Source of the DNA: Burkholderiales bacterium Ga0077544
GTDB taxonomy: Bacteria; Pseudomonadota; Gammaproteobacteria; Burkholderiales; Burkholderiaceae_D
Assembly: GCA_001464355.1 (NCBI GenBank)
Contig: LNEU01000023.1
Span: 62,001 to 126,000, forward strand
Length of the DNA: 64,000 nucleotides
Reading direction: 5' to 3'
Shown here one piece after another: positions 29,981-39,635 of the stretch; position 1 is the stretch's first letter, and each line of letters opens with the position of its first letter. The notes beneath the pieces are model-generated. The model did not search any database. It saw only the letters and a list, made by a program, of their open reading frames with translations, and was not told where the DNA came from. Made by a program: the position numbers and the translations under genes.

Positions 29981-30730
29981 ATGACGCATCCCAAAGAACT
30001 ACCGTTCTCTACCCTCCAGTTTTATGCAACAGCACCTTATCCGTGCAGCTATCTGGATGGTCGGCAAGCGCGCTCGCAGGTTGCTACCCCCTCGCATTTG
30101 ATCAACGCTGACGTCTACAGCGAATTAGTCAAGAATGGATTTCGTCGCAGCGGAATTTTTACTTATCGACCGTACTGCGATGGCTGTCAGGCATGCACTC
30201 CGGTTCGTATCAAGGCCAATGAGTTTGTGCCGAATCGCAGTCAAAAGCGTGCGCAAACCCGTCATGGCAAGCTGCAGCCTTCCGTCACCAAGCTGGCCTA
30301 TTCAAGCGAACATTACGATCTCTATCTGCGTTACCAAGCCGCGCGACATGCAGGCGGTGGCATGGATCAGGATAGTCGCGATCAATACGCGCAATTTCTA
30401 TTGCAAAGCAAAGTAAATACGCGGCTGGTGGAGTTCCGTGGCGAGGATAGCATCTTGCGCATGGTCAGCATTATCGATGTACTCGATGATGGACTGTCTT
30501 CTGTCTATACCTTTTACGATCCCGACGAAAAAAATGCCTCCTACGGTACCTACAATGTACTGTGGCAAATCGAGCAAGCAAGGCTGCTGCAAATGCCCTA
30601 CGTTTATCTAGGTTACTGGATCAGGGAAAGTCAAAAGATGTCGTACAAACAAAATTTCCAGCCGCTGGAAGCGCTGCAACAGGGCGAATGGCAGGCGCTG
30701 GATGAGACACTCTCCCCAAGCCCGCGTTAA
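29981..30730 (+). CDS. bpt: Aspartate/glutamate leucyltransferase (Bpt)
   Basis: A 249-aa arginyltransferase-family protein. In bacteria this family (Bpt) attaches Leu to N-terminal Asp or Glu. The N-terminal Cys-containing block ([15 protein letters not shown]) and [24 protein letters not shown] contain the Cys residues typical of the family; the C-terminal half has the GNAT-like fold ending [18 protein letters not shown]. Together with aat it feeds the ClpS/ClpA pair 1.2 kb downstream. Confidence 0.95.
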   Translation: MTHPKELPFSTLQFYATAPYPCSYLDGRQARSQVATPSHLINADVYSELVKNGFRRSGIFTYRPYCDGCQACTPVRIKANEFVPNRSQKRAQTRHGKLQPSVTKLAYSSEHYDLYLRYQAARHAGGGMDQDSRDQYAQFLLQSKVNTRLVEFRGEDSILRMVSIIDVLDDGLSSVYTFYDPDEKNASYGTYNVLWQIEQARLLQMPYVYLGYWIRESQKMSYKQNFQPLEALQQGEWQALDETLSPSPR

Positions 30731-30820
30731 AATGCCCGCACTTCAGCATTGTTGCACATCGCATTTTTGTCGTGACAACTCTGAATACCCTAACTCTGAT
30801 TCAACAACCTGACTTCCATC

Positions 30821-31861
30821 GTGTCTGAAAAACTTCTCTACGCACTCGCTCGCCCTCTGTTATTTGCCATTGATCCGGAAGCCGCTCATAACCTGACCCT
30901 ACCCGCTCTGCGCCGTGCTGCCGCACTGGGGCTGACTGCGTCGATTGCCAAACCGCCAAGCGATCCGCGTACGGTAATGGGCATTACTTTCCCTAACCCC
31001 GTAGGGCTCGCTGCCGGGCTGGATAAAGACGGTGCCTATATCGATGGTTTGGCAACTCTCGGCTTTGGCTCTATCGAAGTCGGCACCGTGACTCCGCGGG
31101 CGCAACCAGGCAACCCTATGCCGCGCATGTTCCGTTTGCCGCAGGCAAACGCCATCATTAACCGCATGGGCTTTAACAACGGTGGTGTCGATACCTTTGT
31201 CGCCAACGTGCAAGCATCGCGCTTCTATCAAAACCAGGAAGGCATACTCGGACTCAATATCGGCAAGAATGCAGACACGCCCATTGAGCGTGCGGTCGAC
31301 GATTATTTGATCTGTCTGGAAAAGGTCTATCAATACGCCAGCTATGTGACGATTAATATTTCGTCCCCGAACACAAAGAATCTGCGGCAATTGCAAGGTG
31401 CCTCCGAACTCGACGCACTGCTGTCGCAACTTAAAGAAGCGCAACAACGTCTGGCGGATCAGCACAAACGTTATGTTCCGATTGCCTTGAAGATCGCTCC
31501 GGATATTGATTCCGAACAAATTCAGACCATTGCACAGGCATTGTTGCGTCATAAGATGGATGGTGTCATCGCTACCAATACGACCATCAACCGCGATGCA
31601 GTCAAGAATATGAAACATGCGGAAGAATCTGGAGGCCTGTCCGGCGCACCTGTTTTCGAAGCATCGAATATCGTGATTCGCACGTTGAAGAAGGAACTGG
31701 GCAACGCCGTACCCATCATAGGCGTTGGTGGAATTTTGTCAGGCGAAGATGCACAAACCAAAATCGCTGCAGGCGCATCGTTGGTACAGCTATATACAGG
31801 CTTGATTTATCGCGGCCCGGCTTTAATCAAGGAATGTGCAGCCGCTTTACGCGTAAAGTAA
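30821..31861 (+). CDS. pyrD: Dihydroorotate dehydrogenase (quinone), class 2
   Basis: A 346-aa FMN enzyme of pyrimidine synthesis that oxidises dihydroorotate with quinone. The N-terminal membrane-associating helix ([19 protein letters not shown]) marks class 2; [45 protein letters not shown] (catalytic Ser region) and [12 protein letters not shown] (FMN phosphate) follow. The start is GTG. It ends before a strong bidirectional terminator shared with clpA. Confidence 0.97.
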   Translation: MSEKLLYALARPLLFAIDPEAAHNLTLPALRRAAALGLTASIAKPPSDPRTVMGITFPNPVGLAAGLDKDGAYIDGLATLGFGSIEVGTVTPRAQPGNPMPRMFRLPQANAIINRMGFNNGGVDTFVANVQASRFYQNQEGILGLNIGKNADTPIERAVDDYLICLEKVYQYASYVTINISSPNTKNLRQLQGASELDALLSQLKEAQQRLADQHKRYVPIALKIAPDIDSEQIQTIAQALLRHKMDGVIATNTTINRDAVKNMKHAEESGGLSGAPVFEASNIVIRTLKKELGNAVPIIGVGGILSGEDAQTKIAAGASLVQLYTGLIYRGPALIKECAAALRVK

Positions 31862-31904
31862 AAGGATCCCGAGCCAGCCCTAAAACTCTTCACGCGCGCA
31901 ATTG

Positions 31905-31940
31905 AAAAAGCCCGAACCACATTCATGGTTCGGGCTTTTT
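31905..31940. terminator. Bidirectional terminator between pyrD and clpA
   Basis: A 15-bp perfect stem AAAAAGCCCGAACCA / TGGTTCGGGCTTTTT with a six-base loop; T-runs on both strands. Confidence 0.9.
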
Positions 31941-31957
31941 GATTTTCAGCGGGATGG

Positions 31958-34261
31958 TTATTCCACTTCTACCGTTTCTGGCGCCGCGGCGGGAGGCGTA
32001 GGATCACCTTCGCTAAAGTCCAGCTTAACCTGCTCATTTTCATCCAGATCAACTGTGACCTTACCGCCACTCACCAGACGGCCGAACAACAATTCATCTG
32101 CCAGCGCCTTGCGTATCATGTCTTGTATCAGACGTGACATAGGCCGTGCGCCCATGAGCGGATCGAAGCCCTTCTTGGCGAGGAATTTGCGAAGATTATC
32201 GGTAAAGATAGCTTCCACTTTTTTCTCGTGCAATTGTTCTTCCAGCTGCATCAGGAACTTGTCCACCACACGCAAGATGATTTCCTCGTCCAGCGCACGG
32301 AAGCTGATGATCGCATCCAGACGATTGCGGAACTCAGGCGTAAACATACGCTTGATGTCTGCCATCTCGTCGCCGGCCTCCTTCTTCTCGGTAAAACCAA
32401 TAGTGCGTTTCTGCAGGCTTTCGGCACCGGCATTGGTTGTCATGATGATGATCACATTACAGAAGTCCGCCTTGCGACCATTGTTATCAGTCAACGTACC
32501 GTGATCCATCACCTGCAACAGGATATTGAAAATATCCGGATGCGCTTTTTCAATTTCATCGAGCAGCAGAACAGCATGCGGCTTCTTGGTAATCGCTTCG
32601 GTCAACAAACCACCTTGATCGAAACCGACATAACCAGGAGGCGCACCGATCAAGCGGCTGACCGCGTGACGTTCCATGTACTCGGACATATCGAAACGAA
32701 TCAGCTCGATGCCCATGATGAAGGCCAACTGTTTTGCGGCTTCGGTTTTACCCACACCGGTCGGACCGGAGAACAGGAAGGAACCAATAGGCTTATCAGT
32801 TTTGCCCAAACCAGCACGTGCAACCTTGATCGCCGAACCCAAAGCTTCGAGCGCAGGATCCTGACCGAACACGACGTTTTTCAAGTCGCGATCGATGGTC
32901 TGCAATTTCGAACGATCATCCTGATTGACCGTTTGCGGTGGAATGCGCGCGATCTTGGAAATAATGTCTTCGATCTCGGCTTTACCAATGGTTTTCTTTT
33001 GCTTCGATTTCGGCAAGATACGTTGTGCAGCACCAGCCTCATCAATCACGTCGATTGCCTTGTCAGGTAGATGACGATCGTTGATGAAGCGTGCAGCCAA
33101 CTCTGCAGCCGACGTCAATGCCGATGCCGAATACTTCACACCATGATGTTCTTCGAAACGCGATTTCAAGCCACGCAGAATTTGAATGGTTTGCTCAACC
33201 GTAGGCTCGTTCACATCGATTTTTTGGAAACGACGTGACAAAGCATGGTCTTTTTCGAACACGCCGCGAAATTCCGTAAACGTCGTCGCGCCTATGCATT
33301 TCAACTGGCCGTTGGAAAGCGCTGGCTTGAGCAGATTCGACGCATCCAAAGTACCACCCGATGCCGAACCGGCACCAATGATTGTGTGGATTTCATCGAT
33401 GAAGAGAATCCCGTTTGGATTGTCTTTTAGCTGCTTCAATACTGCTTTCAAACGCTGTTCAAAGTCGCCGCGATACTTGGTACCAGCCAATAATGCACCC
33501 ATGTCGAGCGAGTACACAATCGCGTTTTGCAATACTTCCGGCACTTCGCCTTGCGTAATACGCCATGCGAGGCCTTCGGCGATCGCTGTTTTACCGACAC
33601 CGGCTTCACCGACAAGCAATGGATTGTTTTTACGACGACGGCACAAGGTTTGGATCACGCGTTCGACTTCGCCTTCGCGCCCAATCAGCGGATCGATCTT
33701 GCCTTCGGTGGCCAGCTTGTTCAAATTCTGTGTGAACTGATCAAGCGCACTTTCTTTTTGCTGGCCTTCAGCGGCCGGCGCATCTTCCGCGCCCTCAGAG
33801 CTTTTCTGCGCATCAATCTGTTGATCTTTGCGCACACCATGGGAAATGAAGTTCACCACGTCTAGACGCGTCACACCTTGTTGGTGCAGGTAATACACGG
33901 CGTGCGAATCTTTTTCGCCAAAGATCGCGACCAGCACATTCGCACCGGTCACTTCTTTCTTGCCATTCGACGCGGATTGCACGTGCATGATCGCACGTTG
34001 AATCACGCGTTGAAAACCAAGTGTAGGTTGGGTATCGACTTCTGCCGCACCGGGAACTGTCGGCGTGTTATCGCCGATGAAGTTGGTCAGCGTCTTCCGC
34101 AGATCATCGATATTCACTGCGCAAGCACGCAAGACCTCTGCTGCTGATGGGTTATCCAGCAGTGCCAAGAGCAAGTGCTCAACAGTGATAAATTCATGGC
34201 GCGCCTGCCTTGCTTCGACAAAGGCCATGTGCAAACTGACTTCCAATTCCTGCGCAATCAT
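31958..34261 (-). CDS. clpA: ClpAP unfoldase subunit ClpA
   Basis: A 767-aa AAA+ unfoldase. Clp N domain (1-145), NBD1 with Walker A GEAGVGKT (Lys near 224), NBD2 with [16 protein letters not shown], and the ClpP-docking loop containing IGF in [12 protein letters not shown]. It unfolds substrates, including ClpS-delivered N-degron proteins, into ClpP. The start at 34261 overlaps the clpS stop by four bases (ATGA), so expression is coupled. clpP is not in this window. Confidence 0.97.
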   Translation of the reverse strand: MIAQELEVSLHMAFVEARQARHEFITVEHLLLALLDNPSAAEVLRACAVNIDDLRKTLTNFIGDNTPTVPGAAEVDTQPTLGFQRVIQRAIMHVQSASNGKKEVTGANVLVAIFGEKDSHAVYYLHQQGVTRLDVVNFISHGVRKDQQIDAQKSSEGAEDAPAAEGQQKESALDQFTQNLNKLATEGKIDPLIGREGEVERVIQTLCRRRKNNPLLVGEAGVGKTAIAEGLAWRITQGEVPEVLQNAIVYSLDMGALLAGTKYRGDFEQRLKAVLKQLKDNPNGILFIDEIHTIIGAGSASGGTLDASNLLKPALSNGQLKCIGATTFTEFRGVFEKDHALSRRFQKIDVNEPTVEQTIQILRGLKSRFEEHHGVKYSASALTSAAELAARFINDRHLPDKAIDVIDEAGAAQRILPKSKQKKTIGKAEIEDIISKIARIPPQTVNQDDRSKLQTIDRDLKNVVFGQDPALEALGSAIKVARAGLGKTDKPIGSFLFSGPTGVGKTEAAKQLAFIMGIELIRFDMSEYMERHAVSRLIGAPPGYVGFDQGGLLTEAITKKPHAVLLLDEIEKAHPDIFNILLQVMDHGTLTDNNGRKADFCNVIIIMTTNAGAESLQKRTIGFTEKKEAGDEMADIKRMFTPEFRNRLDAIISFRALDEEIILRVVDKFLMQLEEQLHEKKVEAIFTDNLRKFLAKKGFDPLMGARPMSRLIQDMIRKALADELLFGRLVSGGKVTVDLDENEQVKLDFSEGDPTPPAAAPETVEVE

Positions 34262-34566
34262 ACTTCCTCCATCACGCACTGCAGGGGGTGCCCTGCTTTT
34301 CGGGCGTGGTTCAAAACCAGCTCAACTTTCGTAGACGCAATATCTTTCGGATACACGCCACAAATACCTTTTCCGTCGCGGTGAACCATGAGCATGATTT
34401 GCGTAGACGTCTCACGATCTTTACTAAAGTACTCCTGAAGAATCATCACGACGAATTCCATCGGCGTGTAATCATCGTTCAGCAATAACACCTGATACAT
34501 AGACGGCGGCTTGAGTTTTTGCTCTTGCCGCATAAGGACCGTACCATCGTCGTGCTTAATTGCCAT
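34258..34566 (-). CDS. clpS: ATP-dependent protease adaptor ClpS
   Basis: A 102-aa N-recognin that binds proteins with N-terminal Leu, Phe, Tyr or Trp and hands them to ClpA. The signature [20 protein letters not shown] and [16 protein letters not shown] are present, forming the N-degron pocket and ClpA interface. Directly upstream of and overlapping clpA. Confidence 0.96.
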   Translation of the reverse strand: MAIKHDDGTVLMRQEQKLKPPSMYQVLLLNDDYTPMEFVVMILQEYFSKDRETSTQIMLMVHRDGKGICGVYPKDIASTKVELVLNHARKAGHPLQCVMEEV

Positions 34567-34901
34567 AGGTCTATTCTAATACGTTCGACCGTGGGCACAA
34601 TGCCCAGAAGAACAGAGAAACAAATTAATTTAAATCTTACGCGTTTTCTTCTGAAGACGCAGATGACGATCAATTACAGGAATTCAAGAGGCTGTGTTTT
34701 ACAGCGTGGAAATAAACTTGCAAATACGCCATCAAAAAATCTTGACTTTTATATTTTTTACGTAAAGAATGAGTTTTATTGACACGCTTGACAACATTGG
34801 CAGTCAATATGAAGTGAGCAGGTTTTAGGAGGGGCAACGATAGTCGAGGCTTCTTTCTTTTGCGGCTCGTGTGATTAAGTCTATATAGAAAGACGCTTTT
34901 T
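34567..34901. other. Divergent intergenic region clpS / csp
   Basis: No gene. It must hold the clpS promoter and a long leader for the cold-shock gene. TTGAC motifs occur around 34740-34790, but no convincing paired -10 box. A strong AGGAGGGG at 34827-34834 lies about 70 bases before the csp ATG and is not followed by a start codon at normal spacing. Confidence 0.5.
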
Positions 34902-35105
34902 ATGGCAACAGGTACAGTCAAGTGGTTCAACGATTCTAAAGGCTTCGGCTTTATCACCCCGGACGACGGCGGTGAAGATTTGTTTGCACACTTTTCCGCA
35001 ATCCAGATGAACGGCTTCAAGACTCTCAAAGAAGGTCAAAAAGTACAGTTCGAAGTCACGCAAGGCCCTAAAGGCAAGCAAGCTTCCAACATTCAAGCTC
35101 CTTAA
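34902..35105 (+). CDS. Cold-shock protein (CspA family)
   Basis: A 67-aa single cold-shock domain RNA chaperone. RNP1 is KGFGFITP and RNP2 is LFAHFS; the start [11 protein letters not shown] is canonical. No clear ribosome site lies 5-10 bases before the ATG (sequence there is GACGCTTTTT), so translation probably depends on the structure of the long leader. A strong terminator follows. Confidence 0.96.
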   Translation: MATGTVKWFNDSKGFGFITPDDGGEDLFAHFSAIQMNGFKTLKEGQKVQFEVTQGPKGKQASNIQAP

Positions 35106-35123
35106 TATTTAAGAAGCTACAAG

Positions 35124-35150
35124 AAAAACCCCGCTCAGGCGGGGTTTTTT
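35124..35150 (+). terminator. Terminator of the cold-shock gene
   Basis: Stem AAAAACCCCGC / GCGGGGTTTTT with loop TCAG, ending in six T. Confidence 0.92.
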
Positions 35151-35290
35151 ATTGTTAGCCACGAAATTGGAGCATCTTGAACTCTGCATTTGATATCGCA
35201 ACAGACCAAATCTCTTTACCATTCTCCTCAACGTCGCTTACATCACTTGGTAGCGACTGATTTTTCAAAACTCATATCGCTCCACACATA

Positions 35291-35851
35291 ATGCCTCTGA
35301 TTCTGTTCAACAAACCCTTCCAGGTAATGTGCCAATTCTCGCCGCATCCAACGCGCCAATCTCTAGCTGATTACCTCGATATTCCAGACGTCTACCCCGC
35401 AGGAAGACTGGATGCCGATAGCGAAGGCTTATTGTTATTGACGGACGACGGCAAATTGCAGCATGCAATCAGTCATCCCGATCGCAAGCAGAAGAAAATC
35501 TACCTCGCTCAAGTTGAAGGCATTCCGGATACTGAAGTACTTGCGCGCTTACGCGCACCGCTTGACTTGGGGGATTTCATTACGCAGGGTTGCGAAGTGA
35601 AGCGGGTACATGAGCCGGGATGGCTTTGGCCACGCAATCCACCCATTCGTGAACGTGCTCAAGTCGCAACCAGCTGGCTCGCCATCACACTTGAAGAAGG
35701 AAAAAATCGGCAGGTGCGCCGCATGACCGGTGCTGTCGGTTTTCCAACCCTGCGTCTGGTCCGCATTGCGATAGGCGCTATCTCTTTGCAGTCGCATCCG
35801 CTTTTGCCCGGCGAATCGCGCGAAATTTCCGCAACTGAACTAGGTCTTTAA
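35291..35851 (+). CDS. rluE: 23S rRNA pseudouridine(2457) synthase RluE-type
   Basis: A 186-aa RsuA/RluE-family pseudouridine synthase lacking an S4 domain. The catalytic motif AGRLDADSEGLLLLTDDG has the Asp at residue 41; GKNRQVRRMTGAVGFPTLRLVR is the second conserved block. Short length and no S4 domain favour RluE over RluB/RsuA, though the exact target base is inferred from family. Confidence 0.9.
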   Translation: MPLILFNKPFQVMCQFSPHPTRQSLADYLDIPDVYPAGRLDADSEGLLLLTDDGKLQHAISHPDRKQKKIYLAQVEGIPDTEVLARLRAPLDLGDFITQGCEVKRVHEPGWLWPRNPPIRERAQVATSWLAITLEEGKNRQVRRMTGAVGFPTLRLVRIAIGAISLQSHPLLPGESREISATELGL

Positions 35852-35975
35852 ACAACACTCAATATCCTCATAAATTATCAGCGCCTCAATTTTGAGTTGT
35901 TGCAAACGCGTATTCTATTTTTTCAATTACACTCGTGCAGATTCATTTCCCTACCCTTTGCCCAGATATCGCCTC

Positions 35976-36431
35976 ATGAATAAATTTTTTACCACTTGCG
36001 CTGCAGCTTTCGTCATTGCGTCAGTCCTTCCCGCAAGCGCGGCATGGGCTCAGCAATACAAGAAATTTCCGGTAATTCCGCTGACTACCGGCATGCATGT
36101 TATTCAAGCTGAAGTCGTTGCTACCGAGGCAGAGCGTCAGCAAGGGTTGATGTTTCGTGAACACATGGCACAGAACGAAGGAATGGTTTTTCTCTTCGGC
36201 GCGCCGGCTGGTGTTTGCATGTGGATGAAAAACACCCTGATTCCGCTGTCCGTCGCCTTTATTGACGACGATGGCAAGATCGTGAATATCGAGAATATGA
36301 AACCGCAAAGCCTAGAGTCACACTGCTCGAAAAAACCAGTACGCTATGCATTGGAAATGAATGAAGGCTGGTTCAAGCAAAAGAATATCAAACCGGGCAG
36401 CACAATTGATGGCTTGCCGAAGAGTAGGTAA
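35976..36431 (+). CDS. DUF192 family secreted protein
   Basis: A 151-aa protein with a signal peptide (about residues 1-25, ending SAAWA) and a single DUF192 domain: AERQQGLMFREHMAQNEGMVF, CMWMKNTLIPLSVAFID and YALEMNEGWF are the family's conserved blocks. Function of the family is unknown. The ATG at 35976 is chosen for the clean signal peptide; the frame is open upstream. A terminator shared with rpsT follows. Confidence 0.88.
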   Translation: MNKFFTTCAAAFVIASVLPASAAWAQQYKKFPVIPLTTGMHVIQAEVVATEAERQQGLMFREHMAQNEGMVFLFGAPAGVCMWMKNTLIPLSVAFIDDDGKIVNIENMKPQSLESHCSKKPVRYALEMNEGWFKQKNIKPGSTIDGLPKSR

Positions 36432-36478
36432 GAAACCGAGTTGCTAGCCGTAACGGTAACTGGTAAAAATCAGAAAAC

Positions 36479-36514
36479 AAAAAACCCGCATGATTTGCAT
36501 CATGCGGGTTTTTT
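36479..36514. terminator. Bidirectional terminator between the DUF192 gene and rpsT
   Basis: Stem AAAACCCGCATGA / TCATGCGGGTTTT with loop TTTGCA; T-runs on both strands. Confidence 0.9.
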
Positions 36515-36554
36515 GTTACTTGATCGCTGCATTTCTGCAACGACAAGGAATCGA

Positions 36555-36818
36555 TTAAGCCAGCGCTTTCAAAGCAGCTGCGAGGCGGCTTTTATGACGT
36601 GCTGCTTTGTTTTTGTGAATGATCTTTTTGTCGGCGATACGATCGATCGTCGAAACAGATTTCAAGAAAACTTCAGCTGCTGCAGTTTTGTCGCCAGCTT
36701 CGATTGCTTTGCGAACTGCTTTAACTGCTGTACGTAATGTCGAACGTTGGCTCGAATTATGAGCGTTTTGTTTGATTGCTTGACGAGCGCGTTTGCGTGC
36801 TTGTGCGGTATTTGCCAT
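36555..36818 (-). CDS. rpsT: 30S ribosomal protein S20
   Basis: An 87-aa, Lys/Arg/Ala-rich helical ribosomal protein; [26 protein letters not shown] is the standard S20 start. It binds 16S rRNA in the body of the 30S subunit. Transcribed alone and divergently from murJ. Confidence 0.97.
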   Translation of the reverse strand: MANTAQARKRARQAIKQNAHNSSQRSTLRTAVKAVRKAIEAGDKTAAAEVFLKSVSTIDRIADKKIIHKNKAARHKSRLAAALKALA

Positions 36819-37144
36819 GAATATTATTTCCTAAAACAGGGTCGACGCGCATTCGCAAACACGCATTAGTGAGACAGAATTCTGTGAAGCCTCGGATTAT
36901 AGCGGCATTTTGGCAATCAGGCAAATAGATGCTGATATGCGCTTAAGTCTGTTGCAACAAACGCTACATCTACAACAGGTGATATTTAACGGCAGCCAAT
37001 ATTGTCGCCAAAAAAGTAGCATTTCAGCAATTAATATGAGCGCCGGACTAATATTATTCATGAGTAATTTCAGAGCCCATACCAACACTGAGCGGCCACC
37101 ACAAGCACTGTCAACGTGACGCCGACCGGCTATAATCCCGCTCC
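36819..37144. other. Divergent intergenic region rpsT / murJ
   Basis: A 326-bp gene-free region. The only clear signal is the murJ promoter at its right end; the rpsT promoter must lie here but I cannot place its boxes with confidence. Confidence 0.5.
37108..37136 (+). promoter_or_regulatory. murJ promoter, probably giving a leaderless mRNA
   Basis: TATAAT at 37131-37136 with CTGTCA (four of six matches to TTGACA) at 37108-37113, 17-bp spacer. The murJ ATG is at 37145, so transcription would start within a few bases of it. Confidence 0.6.
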
Positions 37145-38695
37145 ATGAACTTGCACAAAACGCTAGCAGCAGTATCCGGCATGACGATGGTTTCTCGTGT
37201 GACAGGATTGATACGCGAGATCCTGTTTGCCCGTGCATTTGGCGCATCCGCCTATACCGATGCATTCAATATTGCCTTCCGCATCCCCAATCTATTGCGC
37301 CGCCTGTTTGCCGAAGGCGCGTTTTCGCAGGCATTTGTACCGATTCTGGCTGAATACAAGAGCCAAAAAGGCGAAGAAGCCACCAAAACCCTGGTGGATC
37401 ACGTCGCCACCGTGCTGATGTGGACGATGCTGTTGACTTGCCTGATTGGCATTATTGCGTCACCCGTCATCGTTTACCTGATTGCAACCGGCCTCAAATC
37501 CAACCATACCGTGTTTGATGCATCGGTCTGGATGACGCGCGTGATGTTTCCGTATATCGGCTTCATGTCTTTTGTCGCGCTCAGCGGCGGCATTCTGAAC
37601 ACATGGCGTGAATTCAAGATTCCAGCCTTCACGCCGGTTCTATTGAATCTTTCCTTCATTGTCGCCGCCCTCTTCCTCGCACCGTATCTCGAAACACCGA
37701 TCTATGCGATGGCGATCGCCGTCGTGGTGGGCGGTATTTTGCAGATGGCGATCCAGATCCCGGCCTTGCTGAAAATCGGCATGTTGCCGCGTATCTCCAA
37801 AAACCCCTTGGCCAGTCTGGGCGATGCGGGCGTACGCAAGATCCTGAGAAAAATGGGGCCGGCAGTGTTCGCCGTTTCGGCCGCGCAAATCAGCCTGATG
37901 ATCAACACCAATATTGCATCCCGTCTGGAAAGCGGTAGCGTCTCGTGGCTGTCATACGCGGATCGCTTGATGGAATTCCCAACCGCATTGCTCGGCGTGG
38001 CCCTAGGGACCATTCTGCTGCCTAGCTTATCCAAGGCCAACTTCGACGGCAATACCGCCGAATATTCATCCTTGCTGGATTGGGGCTTGCGCCTGACCTT
38101 TCTGCTCGCCCTGCCCTGCGCTGTAGGCCTCGCAACAATCTCTGAACCATTAACCGCCACGCTATTCCATTACGGAAAATTTGATGCGCAATCGGTAGCC
38201 ATGACCTCAAAAGCCCTGGTCGCTTATGGCGTAGGCTTGATAGGCCTGATTCTGGTGAAAATTCTTGCACCAGGCTTTTATGCGCAACAAAACATCAAAA
38301 CCCCGGTCAAAATCGCGATAGGCGTGCTGATTGCAACACAACTGATGAACCTGATTTTTGTACCGTGGATCGCGCATGCGGGTCTGGCCTTATCGATCGG
38401 TTTGGGCGCTTGCATAAACGCGGGATTCTTGTATTGGGGCCTGAAAAGCCGTGGTATTTATTCCGCATTGCCGGGCTGGCGCATGTTCTTTATTCGCTTG
38501 GCGGGTGCACTCTTTTTGATGGGTGGCGTTGCGCTGTGGACGGCAGGACATTTCGACTGGGTTGAAATGCGTGCATTTCCGCTACGCCGCGTCAGTGCGT
38601 TGCTGATTGTCATGGCGGCTTGCGGTGTAAGTTATTTTGGCGCATTGTTGGCCATGGGATTTCGCTTCCGCGATTTCAAACGGGTATCACACTGA
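37145..38695 (+). CDS. murJ: Lipid II flippase MurJ
   Basis: A 516-aa inner-membrane protein of the MOP superfamily with about fourteen hydrophobic segments. The N-terminal block SGMTMVSRVTGLIREILFARAFG and RIPNLLRRLFAEGAFSQAFVP are diagnostic. It flips lipid II across the membrane for peptidoglycan synthesis. There is no Shine-Dalgarno sequence and a -10 box ends eight bases upstream of the ATG. An 8-bp hairpin without a T-run lies just after the stop (38708-38729). Confidence 0.97.
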   Translation: MNLHKTLAAVSGMTMVSRVTGLIREILFARAFGASAYTDAFNIAFRIPNLLRRLFAEGAFSQAFVPILAEYKSQKGEEATKTLVDHVATVLMWTMLLTCLIGIIASPVIVYLIATGLKSNHTVFDASVWMTRVMFPYIGFMSFVALSGGILNTWREFKIPAFTPVLLNLSFIVAALFLAPYLETPIYAMAIAVVVGGILQMAIQIPALLKIGMLPRISKNPLASLGDAGVRKILRKMGPAVFAVSAAQISLMINTNIASRLESGSVSWLSYADRLMEFPTALLGVALGTILLPSLSKANFDGNTAEYSSLLDWGLRLTFLLALPCAVGLATISEPLTATLFHYGKFDAQSVAMTSKALVAYGVGLIGLILVKILAPGFYAQQNIKTPVKIAIGVLIATQLMNLIFVPWIAHAGLALSIGLGACINAGFLYWGLKSRGIYSALPGWRMFFIRLAGALFLMGGVALWTAGHFDWVEMRAFPLRRVSALLIVMAACGVSYFGALLAMGFRFRDFKRVSH

Positions 38696-38756
38696 TCGCA
38701 ACACCTTGAACGTGCACCTCAGCACGTTCGCCGCATCCTCGTTATGATGGAGGCAT

Positions 38757-39596
38757 ATGACGATCAACACTCTCGAATACTTTTCTACTCTGGTGCAGCA
38801 GGACGACAGCATTCCCTTGTTTGAAGCTGCGTTGGCGATTGCGCAAGACGCCGAACCTGACCTCGATCTGGCTGCATTGGAAGAAGAAGTCGATACACTT
38901 GCCGCCAAGCTCAAGCAGCGTTTGCCGGACGATGCATCGCACCTGCAAAAGCTGCGCATGCTGAATCATTATTTCTACAATGAGCTGGGCTTCAGCGGCA
39001 ACGTCAACGATTACTACAATCCAGACAACAGCTACCTGCATCGCGTGCTCAGCACACGACGCGGCATTCCCATTTCGCTCGCGATTTTGTATATGGAACT
39101 GGCGCAACAGATCGATCTGGAAGTGAAGGGAATTTCCTTCCCCGGCCATTTCCTGATGAAATTGTCGGTGCAATCGGGTCAGGTGGTGCTCGATCCGTTC
39201 AATGGTTCAAGCCTGTCGCGTGAAGAGCTGGAAGAGCGTGTAGAACCTTATATCCTGGAGCAGGATTTCCCGGACGATTTCCAGTTCAACGCCTATCTCG
39301 ACGCTGCCAGCCCGCGCGATATTCTGGTACGCATGCTGCGCAATTTGAAACTGCTGTTCATGCAGCAGGAACACTGGCAGCGCTTGCTGGAAGTGCAGGA
39401 AAGATTATTGATTTTGCTACCGCGTGAAATTACCGAGCGGCGCGACCGTGGTCTGGCGTATGCCAATCTGGAATGTCCGCAAGCGGCCTTGCAGGATATA
39501 GAAGCGTATCTGGAGCAACGTCCGTACGCGATGGATGCGGCAGAATTGCGCGCCAGATTGCCTGACTTGCGGGATGCAATCGGTCGCTTGAACTAG
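38757..39596 (+). CDS. SirB1 family transglutaminase-like/TPR protein
   Basis: A 279-aa protein. The first part is a transglutaminase-like fold (SirB1/YchA): LNHYFYNELGFSGNVNDYYNPDNSYL, RRGIPISLAILYMELA, ISFPGHFLMKL. TPR-like helices follow after about residue 190. Molecular function is unknown in this family. GGAGG lies four bases before the ATG and a TATGAT -10-like box is just upstream. Confidence 0.88.
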   Translation: MTINTLEYFSTLVQQDDSIPLFEAALAIAQDAEPDLDLAALEEEVDTLAAKLKQRLPDDASHLQKLRMLNHYFYNELGFSGNVNDYYNPDNSYLHRVLSTRRGIPISLAILYMELAQQIDLEVKGISFPGHFLMKLSVQSGQVVLDPFNGSSLSREELEERVEPYILEQDFPDDFQFNAYLDAASPRDILVRMLRNLKLLFMQQEHWQRLLEVQERLLILLPREITERRDRGLAYANLECPQAALQDIEAYLEQRPYAMDAAELRARLPDLRDAIGRLN

Positions 39597-39598
39597 AC

Positions 39599-39626
39599 TG
39601 CAGCTCCCGCCCAGGCAGGAGCTGCA
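39599..39626. terminator. Hairpin between the SirB1 gene and uup
   Basis: A 9-bp stem TGCAGCTCC / GGAGCTGCA with a 10-base loop between convergent genes. No strong T-run, so it is a weak candidate terminator. Confidence 0.45.
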
Positions 39627-39635
39627 TTGAACACA

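Noticed and set aside
38708-38729. 8-bp hairpin GAACGTGC / GCACGTTC after murJ
   Set aside because: No T-run; may be a weak attenuator but not supported as a terminator.
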